Assembly: GCA_035578175.1 (NCBI GenBank)
Contig: JAQMRL010000012.1
Span: 18,517,715 to 18,581,714 of the forward strand
Length of the DNA: 64,000 bases
Source: Catonia carolina
Taxonomy: Eukaryota > Arthropoda > Insecta > Hemiptera > Achilidae
Direction: 5' to 3'
Made by a program: the position numbers and the translations under genes. Under the pieces are notes generated by a model. It had not been told where the DNA came from, made no database searches, and saw nothing but the letters and a program-made list of their open reading frames with translations. Below, in pieces: positions 1 through 10,900 of this stretch. How positions within the stretch are numbered: position 1 is the stretch's first letter; each line of letters begins with the position of its first letter.

Positions 1-461
1 AGTGTTGTGCATACTCTGATGAGTGATCTGCTTCACAAAGGCTACTGCGTATATTTAGACAATTTTTATTGTAGCCCTGAACTTGCTATTGCTCTGAAAA
101 ATTTGGAAATAGTTCTGGCGGGGACTGTTAGACAAAATAGAAAAAGGTGTCCCAAAAGAATTAATCTACCAGAAGATAAAAAAAACGACGAAATGTTAGC
201 TATAAATGAAAAATTTAGTAAAATAATGTTTTTGAAATGGTGTGACAAAAGACAGGTGTTGTGTGCATTTTCAGTGCACAAATTGTATAGTAAATATGGG
301 GGAATTAACATCCCTGTAGTTTAGAAAGGCTTTAGTTGAAGCTACTGTTGATAAACGTTTTATTGAGAAGCCAAAGAAAGGAAGGCCATCTCTTGACGAA
401 GACCCATTCAGGTTATGAGAACGACATTTTCCTGATTATGTTCCAACTGTTGTTAAAAGAA
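1..461 (+). pseudogene. piggyBac (PGBD/DDE_Tnp_1_7) transposase fragment
   Basis: The frame from base 7 encodes HKGYCVYLDNFYCSPELAIA and a downstream GTVRQNRK-P block, the piggyBac core around one catalytic aspartate (DNFY). The reading frame breaks near 323. It continues one frame over as ALVEATVDKRFIEKPKKGRP and, after an in-frame TGA, ERHFPDYVP. The copy starts before the window and is cut at about 461 by a family A element on the opposite strand. It is a dead fragment. Confidence 0.85.
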
Positions 462-1377
462 AAAAATCTGGTGTGAAACACATCACTTTCTCTTGCCAAT
501 GCAAATAATGAACAATATAACCTAACATTAGTAATAAAACATTAGAAATAAACAAAAAACATAACGTTATTTTAATCATGAGTAAATGATGCAAAATGAA
601 AACAAACCTTATTTTGGCTTAATTATACAGGAAAACACTCTTTGACTCTAAACTAGGCTGTGTAGAGAAAAATGCTTAAATTAAAAATTGTAGATCTTTT
701 AATTTCCTATAAATTTGATTGTATACACTTTTGCCTGTGAAATGCATAGGAAGGCCGAAATCTTAAAAATGCATTTTTTTACAGGTTTTAATGAAGAAAA
801 AAAACAGAAAATCACTAATTACCGCTAAACTAAGCATTATACAAAAAAAATATTCAAATTAAAAGTTGTTTGTTTTTAAATGTTTTACAACTTTGATTAA
901 AAATTATATACTTTTGTCCTAATATTAAGGCCGCAATCTTGAAAAAACCCATTTTTTTTCTATGAGAGCAGAGCCTCCCCACAAATTTCTGCAGACACAG
1001 CGCTTAACCTATCTTGTAGAGAATAAAAAATTTAGTAAATGAGGCCATTTTTTAAAAAAATCGTACGAGCCGTTTTTGAGAAAATTGCAAAAAAGTGAAA
1101 AATTACAGGAATAAACTACTACTTCCGGTTGACCGATTTTAATGAAAATGTTCATGTCGGGTCTTCTAGTGGTACCTAACTTAAGTTTCAAGTTCGTACA
1201 ATGTTTCATTCTTGAGATATTCTGTTCACACACACATACAGACCAATCACTAAAAACATGTTTTTTGGGTTCAGGGGGTCTAAAAACGTGTAGATCCGGT
1301 GAAAACTCGATTTCAATAAATTGACATGAAAACAATACTTTCCTTCCTATATATTCATATAGGCAACAGGAAGTAAA
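462..1377 (-). mobile_element. Family A element (HINE/DINE-like), copy 1
   Basis: This is a near full-length, reverse-oriented copy. Its 3' end (462-497 on +) has ctggtgtgaaacac, a degraded hairpin and the subterminal repeat ACTTTCTCTTGCC. Its 5' end (about 1340-1377) has the palindromic ttccttcctatatattcata segment. The interior carries the family blocks (TTTTCATcAAAATcGGTCAACCGGAAGTAGTAGTTTATT in reverse). It interrupts the piggyBac fragment. Confidence 0.8.
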
Positions 1378-1514
1378 AATAGAGCAAGTTAATATTAAAT
1401 TCTGAAAAAATAATAAACCGGTAAAGGGTTCATCCTTAACCTGTTATTTTGCTTTACATTTTCTTATACAGCATTTTAAAACACGGCAGAACAGGGCATT
1501 TATATGAATAAATG

Positions 1515-1770
1515 CATGTTATGTTATCTTTTATATTGTTTGAATTTGTAATATTACGATTCCAACCCAAAAGTAATATTTCAAATTCGTAAAAGCTTTA
1601 ACAAATAGCTTCTGACATTGAGATAGTTATCAAATTTTATATTTTTCTTTTGTTATGTCTTATGTTATTCAAACTTGTAATATTACAATCCAACCTGAAT
1701 AGTAATATTACCAATTCATTGTAGCTTTCACAAATAGCTTCTGACAGTGGGTTATCAAATTTTATGTTTT
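1515..1770. repeat. Tandem duplication, two units of about 128 bp
   Basis: Blocks such as TTGTAATATTAC (1546 and 1674), AAATAGCTTCTGACA (1605 and 1733) and TTATCAAATTTTAT recur with a spacing of about 128 bp and moderate divergence. The stretch is AT-rich and has no coding signal. It lies between the first family A copy and the TIR element at 1971. Confidence 0.75.
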
Positions 1771-1970
1771 ATTCTTGTTGATAAATTCGACATTTTATTT
1801 CATTTAATTTTTCCTGTTTCATTTTATAAACGTGTTAACATGCGTGTGTTACTTGTTAATAAAATAAATATAGAATAGTTTGAATTCTACATTTATCTAT
1901 TTTTATTCAATGTAAAATCAAAATAAATATCATGCCATTCAGTATTGTGATATATGTCTTCTATGCAGGT

Positions 1971-2778
1971 ATAGTTACTTGAGTCATGAGTTTGCCTTTG
2001 TTTGCAAAGAGGGGGGTAAAGGGGAAATGCATCAGTGCGCATGCGCGACTGCTTTAATTTCTGTACAATAAACACAACAACTTATACTATACCCAGGGCA
2101 TATACAGTATATCGTGGAACCTTTTGTAGGTTAACTGTACGAATATAACTTTGTTACCGTAAACAGAAATGTTTGTTTCTTGAAAACTTGGGGAGACTAT
2201 TCACAGTGCTGATCGAAATCTAATATGCAGTGTAATAAAATGCTGTGAAGTTGAAGCTAACCATAAATGCCTTTCCCTGCCTCTTAACAAAAGCCATTAG
2301 TGAGTGGCTAACTACTGTGATGTTTCTCTTTCCACAATTTGAAAAATAAAGAAGGAAATTGAAGACATGTAGAAGCTATTCTTCAACAGTTTTGTTGACA
2401 CCTGGTAAAAAAGGAAACGGTTAAGTAGATACTAGTGAGACTGATAGTGAAGACGCTGGTGACAGTGATAGTATAGAAGGCGATTCATTTGTAGAAAATT
2501 TTGTTCCAATGGAATAAGGTAACAGTAAATCAAACATTTCTAGTCATGTAATTAAGCTATTAGCAATATTACAGGTCACATTTATTTCCTATAAGGTTTA
2601 TGAAGAAAACATTTTCTCGGAATAAACTATAGATTACAAAATGTATATAGAAACTGCATGGTAGTGAAATGTACGAGTGGCATCTCACTGTTGAGGTTGG
2701 CAGCACTGTATAATTTTCACTTCCCTTCCTCACAGCCTATTCGTATGCAAAAGGCAATCTCATGACTTAAGTACAGTA
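1971..2778 (+). mobile_element. TIR DNA transposon remnant, family F copy 1
   Basis: The left end has AGTTACTTGAGTCATGAG followed by TTTGCCTTTG. The right end (about 2747-2778) has AAAAGGCAATCTCATGACTT followed by AAGTACAGTA, a clear terminal inverted repeat of about 30 bp. Broken coding segments include ...KCLSLPLNKSH and an acidic stretch SETDSEDAGDSDSIEGDSF. The second copy at 25188-26113 covers the same blocks in reverse, which supports one mobile family. The superfamily was not identified. Confidence 0.75.
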
Positions 2779-2792
2779 TTCAGATGAACTAA

Positions 2793-3034
2793 GTCCCCTA
2801 GCCGTGGGAGTGAGAGAATGCATAATGCTCTCACTCGCACAAGCCATACGCGCCATTCCAATAACGTTGTTTAATTTTACTCATTGTTGTGAGCAAGCGT
2901 TTATGGATCCAGTGTACTAACAAGCAAGATAACTACTGTAGTATGTTTACAGATGTGGATTATAATGGTAAAGACCTTTGGGTGCATGCGTAGTTACGCC
3001 ACATATGTCCCTCTCACTCGCTTGGCTATGGGAC
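2793..3034. mobile_element. MITE, about 242 bp with 24-bp TIRs
   Basis: GTCCCCTAGCCGTGGGAGTG followed by AGAG at 2793-2816 is inverted at 3011-3034 with 20 of 24 matches. CTCTCACTCGC occurs once more inside at about 2825. There is no coding content. The target-site duplication is not clear. Confidence 0.7.
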
Positions 3035-3119
3035 ATCAATTCATGTGATATCTGTATCTATATGATGCTTAATAGATTTTCAGTTCAGAAACAATTTTTT
3101 TTTGTTTTTTTAATTGTTT

Positions 3120-3382
3120 CACCCACCAAGGTTGGTCTAGGGGTAACGTCGTCGCCGCTAGTCAGCTGTTTATTAACAGCTGATTTTCGGAGACAGGTTC
3201 CTGGTTCAAATCCTAGTAAAGGTTACTTTTATACGGATTTGAATACTAGACAGTGGTTACCGGTGTAGTTTCAATGAACCATAATCTCTCGGGAATGATC
3301 TCATTGGGTCATGGGGTTGCTTATTGTTCTAAAATTGAACAGATTGCAATGTACACACATTAGGAATAAGCTAAGCTAAGCT
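3120..3382 (+). mobile_element. tRNA-derived SINE (family C), full copy
   Basis: The pol III A box TGGTCTAGGGG (3133-3143) and B box GGTTCAAATCC (3203-3213) are both recognisable. A tRNA-unrelated body follows (GGATTTGAATACTAGACA, GGTTACCGGTGTA, GGGTCATGGGGTTGC) and then a short tandem tail of TAAGC units at about 3365-3380. Other copies are at 30556, 57562 (reverse), 57990, 63752 and fragments at 32300 and 51465. Confidence 0.85.
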
Positions 3383-4126
3383 TTCATTTGTTATCGGGAA
3401 CTGTACATTATTGACAACTGTCAATAATAGTTTGTCATTTGTATGTACGTCTGCGTTATTGTTTGTGTGTATAAGTGTCTCCTATTACACAACTACCCAA
3501 TTTGATCGCTGCTTTTGCTGTATTATTTGACGAGAATTAGGCATGAGTTTAAACAGGGACCTCCAGTAGAGCTTGTTCACAGTTGGCTGTCAGTTGGTCA
3601 CCATACAAAGTCGCTTGCCCAACCAGTGTTACTTTACAAATAATAGCGCCTTTTTATTAGCTGACTGACTGGGCTGGCCCGAAGCCCCACTTTAGGAATA
3701 AAAAAATTTAAAAAAATGTTGTTCAAGACCTTCTTTATCCATAGACATTAATCATTACTTAAATTTTGAACAATATACAGGGTGGCGCTAAAGTCACTGC
3801 ACACTACAGTAAACAAAGACTGAATTTATTTTTTATTACAAAAAACTTACAATTTACAACTTACAATTATTTTTTATGTTTTCCGTCTTCAGTAATACAT
3901 CTTTCAAGTCTCTCTCAAACACTGTTACACACTCTATGGCATAGTCTGGTATTACTGCCCAAATCTTCAAATCCCTCGTGTATGTAGTCTTTCATTTCGT
4001 CGATGGTCTGAGGCTTTCTAGAATAAACAGAGTCCTTGACGACACCCATACGAAAAAATCCATGGGCGTGATATCTGGTGAACGTGGAGGCATGTCAATA
4101 TCTGCCCTTCGTCCAATAATTTGTCT

Positions 4127-4612
4127 TCAGAAAGTTTCGTTTAAATAATCGCGGACTTCAGTGGCATAATGTGGTGGAGCACCATCGTGTTGAAAGTACA
4201 GTTCTTGAAAGTTTTCAGCACACGTCATGAGTCCTGGTACCACGTAATTCTGAAGCATATCCAAGTATTTTTCTCCTGTCACAGTTCCTTCAAAAAAATA
4301 TGGTCCAAGTATGCCAAATGATGATATTACCCCCCAGACACTCACACCAGGTTGATTTAGTTGATTTTCTAACGAAACATTTTGATTGTCAGTATACCAG
4401 TAAGTACAGTTATGTCTGTTAACTTGTCTGCTTAACTTAAAATTAGCCTCATCAGACCACACAATTTTATTGAACAAGTTAGGATCGAGTTTCTGTTGGT
4501 TGAGCATCAAATCACAAAATTGAAGACGTCGATCTAGATCATCTTCAAGTAACCCATGTAGCAAACGTGGAATGTAAACTTTATAATTGTGTTTGTGTAA
4601 CATTCTTTGCAC
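4127..4612 (-). pseudogene. Tc1/mariner transposase, catalytic part, broken
   Basis: The 161-codon ORF contains WSDEANF with the first catalytic D, NRHNCTYW, GVWGVISSF-like sequence, GPYFFEGTVTGEKYLDML and FQHDGAPPH with the second D. Beyond the stop codon TGA the same frame goes on to SPDITPMDFF with the third acidic residue (D). The N-terminal DNA-binding part is in another frame upstream. The enzyme would cut and paste the element at TA sites, but this copy cannot make a full protein. Confidence 0.88.
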
Positions 4613-4637
4613 AGACCTTCGTGATAAATCCAGCTCA

Positions 4638-4690
4638 GATGCTAATTATTATTATTATTTCATTATTATATTATACTAATTATTATTAAG
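4638..4690. repeat. Low-complexity ATT-rich tract
   Basis: A run of attattattattattt and attattatattatactaatt interrupts the transposase reading frame of the element at 3778-5176. Confidence 0.7.
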
Positions 4691-5177
4691 GTTGATTTTC
4701 GTGGACTTTTGGTAATAGCTAAACATACCCGCAATTCATTTTCCTCAGTTGAGACCGTTGTTGGGCAGTCAGATCTTGGTGCATCCATAACAGATCCTTG
4801 TTGTTCAAATCTATCTCATATGTCGTACACAGTTTGTCTAGACGGTAGGTTTGATCTAAAGTGTCCAGCCCATTCATTAACAACTGCAGTAGCACCACTT
4901 TTATAAAATGTTTTTAAAGCAAAAATGATTTCTTCTTTCGTTACCATCGTGACAACTATAAAAACATCTAACAGATACAAAAACGTCTTTCAAGAACGCT
5001 TTCAAGAACTCACTGGATCTATTGTTGTGTTTGTCCTTGACGAGGCATATTGCCAACTTGACGTAATTATCAGCATTTTGTAATACCAACATCACGGGCT
5101 AAAACTATTGTACTACATCTTCTTGTAATTTTAATTTTTTCTTTTAACCAACTGTGCAGTGACTTTTGCGCCACCCT

Positions 5178-5790
5178 ATTTAAACTCTAGTATTTAATTT
5201 TAAAAATAACAAAATATTGAACAATAGTTTTTTTTAAATTTTATATAAATAATTAAATACAAATAATTTGTTAGAATTTTGAATAAATTTAAGTAAACAT
5301 TAACTTTTTGAATATTTTCAAACAGCTGTTTCAATTTTATCAGTAAAATAATTTTATTAAAAAATAACAACATTCTGCTAGTTTGCAAAATACAGCTAAT
5401 AAAAATATGAATGAGAGAAACATTAATTGATTTTTTAAACATTTATTGTTGATTTTGTGAGATTTTATTAGAAGTCTCGTCTAGTTTAATGATTTAATAA
5501 GGTGCGTTAAAATATTGCCAGTACAATAATAAAACAATACCAGTACCACATTACCAAAGCACATTCAGTTGCAAACTTTTTATTATATACAATTATAACT
5601 AACTTAAAAAATTTCTGAAATTATTTTCATATGACTATTTTAAGTCATTAAAGAACTAGTCAGGGCGTCAAGTAAAATCTCACCAAGTTGATCATAAAAA
5701 TCTTCAAAAAGAAAATTTTTAAAGTTTTAAGTTTAAATTAAACAAAAAATGAGCTATTCTAATAAATTTGATTGTGTGATTTTGTTCATC
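5178..5790. other. AT-rich stretch without recognisable gene
   Basis: I see no coding region, TIR pair or match to the other repeat families of the window. Short ORFs here are rich in Lys, Asn and Phe, as expected from AT bias. Confidence 0.6.
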
Positions 5791-6780
5791 TTTATTTGTA
5801 CTCAAATAAGCCAGGTATGTTCATTGAGTTACTAAAAATTTCAAAAACTCTTTAGCACACTTTCTAATTCAATCCCTTCTTCTTTACCAACTGTAATATA
5901 AAGTGACCTTAAAACTTTGATGCTACAGTGTAGGCCGTGGCACAAATTTCCAGGCTTGTCGTCTGACCAGTATTATGGTGCATACTATCTAAAGCGAAAA
6001 CATTCCCTCATGTTTATTTCATATGACCATATAGGCTCGGGCGATTAGTAACTTTTTACAAATTTAATTAATTATTTATTGTGTTAAACAAACAAACAAG
6101 TATTACATTAGTTAGTTTCCATAAATAAACCTTAGAAAAAAGTAGATAGGCCTAATGTATATGTTTATGTAAATAAAGACAATTGTAATGTTTATTATAA
6201 ATAATAAGAATGTTAGTTATTGTTTTAATATATCATTGTATATGATATTATTTATATTACATTTTTATAATAATAACATAACATATTTAAACATAATAAT
6301 AAAATAACGTTATTTATATTTTCAACAACACGAAATGAAATATGTTAAACTAAAAGAGCAGTAGAATAACGAATGGCAAATGACTCTACGTTAAAACAGC
6401 AAGCTTGGAAATTTGTGGTGCGGCCTCTACCTGGAACATAAGGTAATGAATAGTACACCCTTTGAAGGGTACCCTTTAAATTCCCCTTGGAATGCTATCT
6501 TGAAGGTGCTACTTTCCATGATTAATTCAGAAGACAGTTGTATTTAAAGAAAGCTTCAGGCAATTCTTCAACAGTTTCCAGTAATCTGTCCCTAAAATTG
6601 GTAGTAGAAATGTCATTTACATCTAATCATTATCTGTAACTGTATTTCTTTTAACTAAGAAGATAAAATAGTCACAATGGGAGCACATCGGATCTGGACT
6701 GACTAATGGGAATGAATGATCGTGGTGATGAAGTGTAAGGTTTAGGTTAGGTTTTCCTTCGTACGATTAATCCTATGTGC
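5790..6780. repeat. Repeat family G, copy 1 (split by a MITE)
   Basis: The stretches 5790-5926 and 6430-6780 align in order with 50740-51150. Shared blocks include CAAATAAGCCAG, TTAGCACACTTT, AAGTGACCTTAAAACTTT, AAGGTGCTACTTTCCATGAT, TTCAGGCAATTCTT and GTCACAATGGGAGCA. The - strand of the second copy has two short ORFs that are not recognisable. This is an old dispersed repeat of unknown class. Confidence 0.7.
5927..6426. mobile_element. MITE, about 500 bp, inside repeat family G
   Basis: TAGGCCGTGGCACAAATTTC (5931 onward) is inverted at 6400-6429 (CAAGCTTGGAAATTTGTGGT then GCGGCCTCTA), giving about 28 bp of TIR. CTAC flanks both sides (5923-5926 and 6427-6430). The second copy of the host repeat at about 50888 lacks the insert. 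The interior is AT-rich and non-coding. Confidence 0.85.
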
Positions 6781-6920
6781 CGATAAACGTTCCCCGCTAA
6801 AATATATGAGTATGTTACTTAGGAAGCTCTAAGTTTCCAACAGTAAGAATTTTTGTAATCAATTGGTAAATTTTTGGGATATTACCTAGTACAAACTAAC
6901 AAATATTACTTCTTTATGTG

Positions 6921-7685
6921 AGGGGAATCCAAAAAATAAGTTTCCCTAAGTTTTATATCAAAGTACGAGCAAAGCGAGCAGTTTCCACGTGCAGGGAATT
7001 TTAGTTCCTGTGTAGTGGTAGCGCTTGCACTCTGTTTGGTGGCTGTAAACCGACCAAATGTTGGTAGCATACTGAACAAAATGGAAGTTCCCCTTCGTTC
7101 TGCCGCGAGTAGTGAGATCTGTTGTGTTATTCCTTTTTTGACAGCAAAAAATAAATCTGCTGCGGAAATTCATAGTTGTGCAGTCTTTATGGTGAAGATG
7201 TGATTTCATGTTGGTTGATTATCTGCCACGTGGATTTAATCTACTACGTTAAATGCAACACGGTATTCTGAAGTTGTGACCAGACTTCACCGTGCTATTC
7301 AGAACAAAAGGCGAGGTTTTTGTCATGCAAAGTTTTGCTCCTTCACGACAACGCTCGACCACACACAGCTCATGCAACACGTGATCTTCTGGCCAAATTT
7401 CGATGGGAGATTTCCAAGCTCCCTGCGTACTGTCCAGTCGTACTGTCGGTGCTTCACTAATGATGCCGATGTGAAAAATGATGTTGATAAAATGGTGACA
7501 GATTGGTATGAAGCTAGAATTAAAAAATGTTTGCCTAAGTACCAGAAATGCTTTGAAAGGGAAGGAAATTTTATAGAAAAATAGTTAATTCCTTACAAAA
7601 ATGAATAAATATATTTTGTAAACCTTTTAATTATGTTTTTATTTTCCTTGACAAGGGAAACTTATTTTTTTTGGATACCCCTTGT
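6921..7685 (+). mobile_element. Mariner element, internally deleted
   Basis: AGGGGAATCCAAAAAATAAG at 6921 is inverted at 7653-7685 (AGGGAAACTTATTTTTTTTG then GATACCCC). A degraded mariner transposase C-terminus runs in + frames. LHRAIQNKRRG, DHTQLMQ and a terminal block DADVKNDVDKM, DWYEARIKK, LPKYQKCFEREGNFIEK are visible from 7276 to 7584. The N-terminal DNA-binding part is missing or unreadable. The element sits directly in front of integrin exon 7735. Confidence 0.85.
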
Positions 7686-7734
7686 AATATTAAAATAGAT
7701 GATTTGTAACCACTAATTTTGTTTTGTTTTTCAG

Positions 7735-7984
7735 CTTTACATTCACGGCTTGCGTTTCAGTCGAAGCAGTTGTTAAAGATCTCCGTGGTTCAAGATTAGG
7801 TGCAAATGGTGGTCTGACATTACGGTACAAATTAGATGCTGATTATCGAAGGAAAATCTCTCGTGTATGGATAGGACCTGATAATAAAGCTCGTCCTGTT
7901 TCTCTTGAAAATGATATCACATTAAAATTGGAGTCAGTTACGGGAGAATTAAAATACTGCCATGAACATACTATTTACATTAAG
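7735..7984 (+). CDS. Integrin alpha exon 1 of window (thigh domain start)
   Basis: The acceptor is a T-rich tract ending tttttcag at 7734 and the donor is AAG|gtattt. The first base is the third base of a split codon, so an upstream exon outside the window is required. The peptide begins F-T-A-C-V-S-V-E-A-V and continues through LTLRYKLDAD and RVWIGPDN. This is the usual thigh-domain opening, in which a cysteine-bearing strand precedes an 'L.Y.L.AD...RVW' strand. It ends in phase 0 with ...YIK. A deleted mariner element sits only about 50 bp upstream of the acceptor. Confidence 0.92.
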
Positions 7985-10900
7985 GTATTTAATATTTTAT
8001 TTCTATAAAAAATGTTCCACGTTTTCAAAAATTTTTGTAAGGGAAAGTACTGTTATTTTTACTTTCTCTTGCCCTGTATAAATATATAGAGGACAGTATT
8101 GTTTTCATATAGATTTTTCAAAATGTGTTTGTGTGTGAACAAAATTTCTCAAAAATAGATTATCGTACAAAGTTGAAACATGGAACTTAAGTTAGACACT
8201 ACCAGAGGACTCTACACAAACATTTTCATCAAAATTCGTCAACCGAAAGAAGTAGTTTATTCGTGCAATTTTCTCAATCTGTTCCTACAATTCTTTTAAA
8301 AATCGCCTAATTTTTACTACATTTTTGTGCTCTACAAAAATAGGGCAAGCGCTGTGTCTACTGAAATTCTTAGGAGGGCTGTGCTCTCATGGTAACTTTT
8401 TTTTAAGATTGCAGCCTTAATATTCATTTTATTGCAACAGTATATATAATCAAAGTTGTAGGAAATTAAAAAACCTACAATTTTTATTTTTAGCGTTTTT
8501 TTCGATGCTGAGTTTAGCTTCAATTAGTAAATTTCTTTATTTTTTTTATTAAAATTTGTAAAAAATGGGATTTCTTAAGATTTATGGCCTTGGTGTGCAT
8601 TCAACGATAAAAATGTATATAATCAAAGTTATAGGAAATAAAAAATGTACAACTTTTATTTGTCATTTTTTCTAGAGCAATTGGTTTTCATTTTGTGTCA
8701 TTCACACATGATTAAACCTAGGTTAGGCCTATATTGTTCATTATTTACATCGGCAAGAGAAAGTCGTGTGAGTGTTTCACACCCAATTTTTCCTCTGAAG
8801 ATGATCTTGTAGATTCCAAAACGCATTAGTGTTAATTTTATCTAATTTTCAATGTAAAAGTGAGAAGTTTTTGTTTGGTTTGTTTAATTGAAGCAATCTG
8901 ATATAAGAAATTTTATGAAAATTTCAGGAAAATAGTAAAGATATCCAATCACCAATTATGTTCCGATTGACTTACGCTTTGGTACAAAAAGAACCTACAA
9001 TGCCAAGACCAGGTTCACCATTACCTAGTGTCGATGATTACCCAATCTTAAATCAACAAGAGGCTGCTAAAGTTTTTGCTGCTACATTCCTGAAAGATTG
9101 CGGCGATAATGATATTTGTGAGAGTCAACTTTTTATCGAATCGTCACTCAATTTACCATTATCTGGTAAGTACTTTTTCTTTGTTTTTTTGTCTATTAGT
9201 ATATATGACAATTTTGCTGCGTATTGGTCTGTTGCTTGTATCAGGTGTTTTTACAGTTACATGTTGTGGCACTTTCTTTTCTTTTAGGCAAATAAAATAT
9301 CCTCTATGAAGATACGTTTTGAAACAGCCTCAGAGATATTTTTCTAGGTGGAATGTAATGGCTTGAATTTTAGGGTGATTCAATAAATAAATAAAACGAT
9401 TCAATCGATAAATAAAACTATTCAATCTGAATATGAGTTATTAACCTTTTTGCTGCCAGGGTACCTGCACCTACTAGTCCAAAGAATGCCAAGCTAAAAT
9501 CTCGTTATTTTACCAGGAAAGTTTGAAAAATTATTAACAATTTCAGAATTGACACAGGAGAATGCTTTTAGTATCATTTTTACTTTCTCTTGCCTATATG
9601 AATATATAGGAAGGAAAGTATTGTTTTCATGTCGATTTTTCGAAATCGAGTTTTCACCGGATCTATACGTTTTCAGACCCCCTGAACCCAAAAAACATGT
9701 TTTTAGCGATTGGTCTGTGTGTGTGTGTGTCTGTGTGTCTGTGTGTGAACAGAATATCTCAAGAACGGAACATCGTACGATCTTGAAACTTGAAACTTAA
9801 GTTACATACCACTACCGGACGCGACACGAACATTTTCATCAAAATCGGTCAACCGGAAGTAGTAGTTTATTCGTATAATTTTTCAGTTTTTTGCGATTTT
9901 CTCAAAAACTGGTCCTACGATTTTTTTTAAAATCGCCTATTTTACTCAATTTTTTATTCTCTACAAGATAGGGTAGGCGCCATGTTTGCTGAAATTCTCG
10001 GTGAGGCTGTTTTCACGTAAAAACGTTGTTTTTTTAAGATTACGGCTTTAATATAAATTTTAGCGCAAAAACTTAAATAATAAAAGTTGTAGAGAATTTA
10101 AAAACCTACAACTTCTGTTTCAAACATTTTTTTGTATAACGCTTAGTTTAGCGGTAATTTGCGATTTTCTGTTTTTTTTCTCACGAAAACGTGAGAAAAA
10201 TCGATTTTTTTAACATTTCAGTCTTAGTATGCATTTTACGACAAAAGTGTATATAATTAAATTTATAGAAAATTAAAAGATCTACAACTTTTGTTTAGAG
10301 CATTTTTCTCTACAGAGCCTAGTTTAGCGTGAAAGCGTGATTTTCCGTATTTTTAAGCCAAACTGAGTTCGATTGTCATTTTGCGTCATTCACTCATGAT
10401 TAAAATAAGGTTATGTTTTTGAGGTTAGTTTTTGTTCATTTCTAATGTTTTAATACTAATGTTAGGTTTATTGTTAATTATTTGCATTGGCAAGAGAAAG
10501 TTGTGTGAGTGTTTCACACCAGATTTTTTGCATTAAATTCTGTTTTTTTGCTCATATAAATAGTAACGGAAAAAAGTTTAAATAATTTCAATAAATTTAA
10601 AGTAAAAAAACATTTTGAACTCTAAATAAAAAAATTTCATTTTCAAAAGTGTTGGGAGAAGTCTTAATTTTTTTTTCATTTATATCAAAAGAAAGGGCTT
10701 TCATTTCTTTTCAAACTGTAAAATTTTGATAAATATTTATTTTTACACAAAATATTACATTTAGTTCATGCTCATGCTCCATGCAAAAATTAAATTATTT
10801 TGTACTTTACATGCCAAAACGACATACAGGTGAATTACTTACTTTTAGTTGAAATATAATAGTAGTTGATTCATGCTGAATCAAACAAGTTTTTGTAAAA

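Larger units (their letters stand above)
3778..5176 (-). mobile_element. Tc1/mariner-type element with nearly matching TIRs
   Basis: AGGGTGGCGCTAAAGTCACT (3779 onward) and its inverse ending at 5177 differ at about one position over 25 bp and are flanked by TA. On the - strand a broken transposase can be followed for most of its length. A helix-turn-helix region (GATAVVNEWAGHF..., about 4900-4715) is followed by an AT-rich interruption at 4640-4690 and then the catalytic domain at 4612-4127. The end continues past one in-frame TGA. Confidence 0.9.

Noticed and set aside
460..508. Apparent C-terminal extension of the piggyBac transposase (KRKKSGVKHITFSCQCK)
   Set aside because: The same bases are the hairpin and subterminal repeat of a family A element found in a dozen other places.
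3133..3213. A tRNA gene from A and B boxes
   Set aside because: No acceptor stem or anticodon arm can be folded, the boxes are too far apart, and the sequence recurs with a common body, so it is a SINE head.
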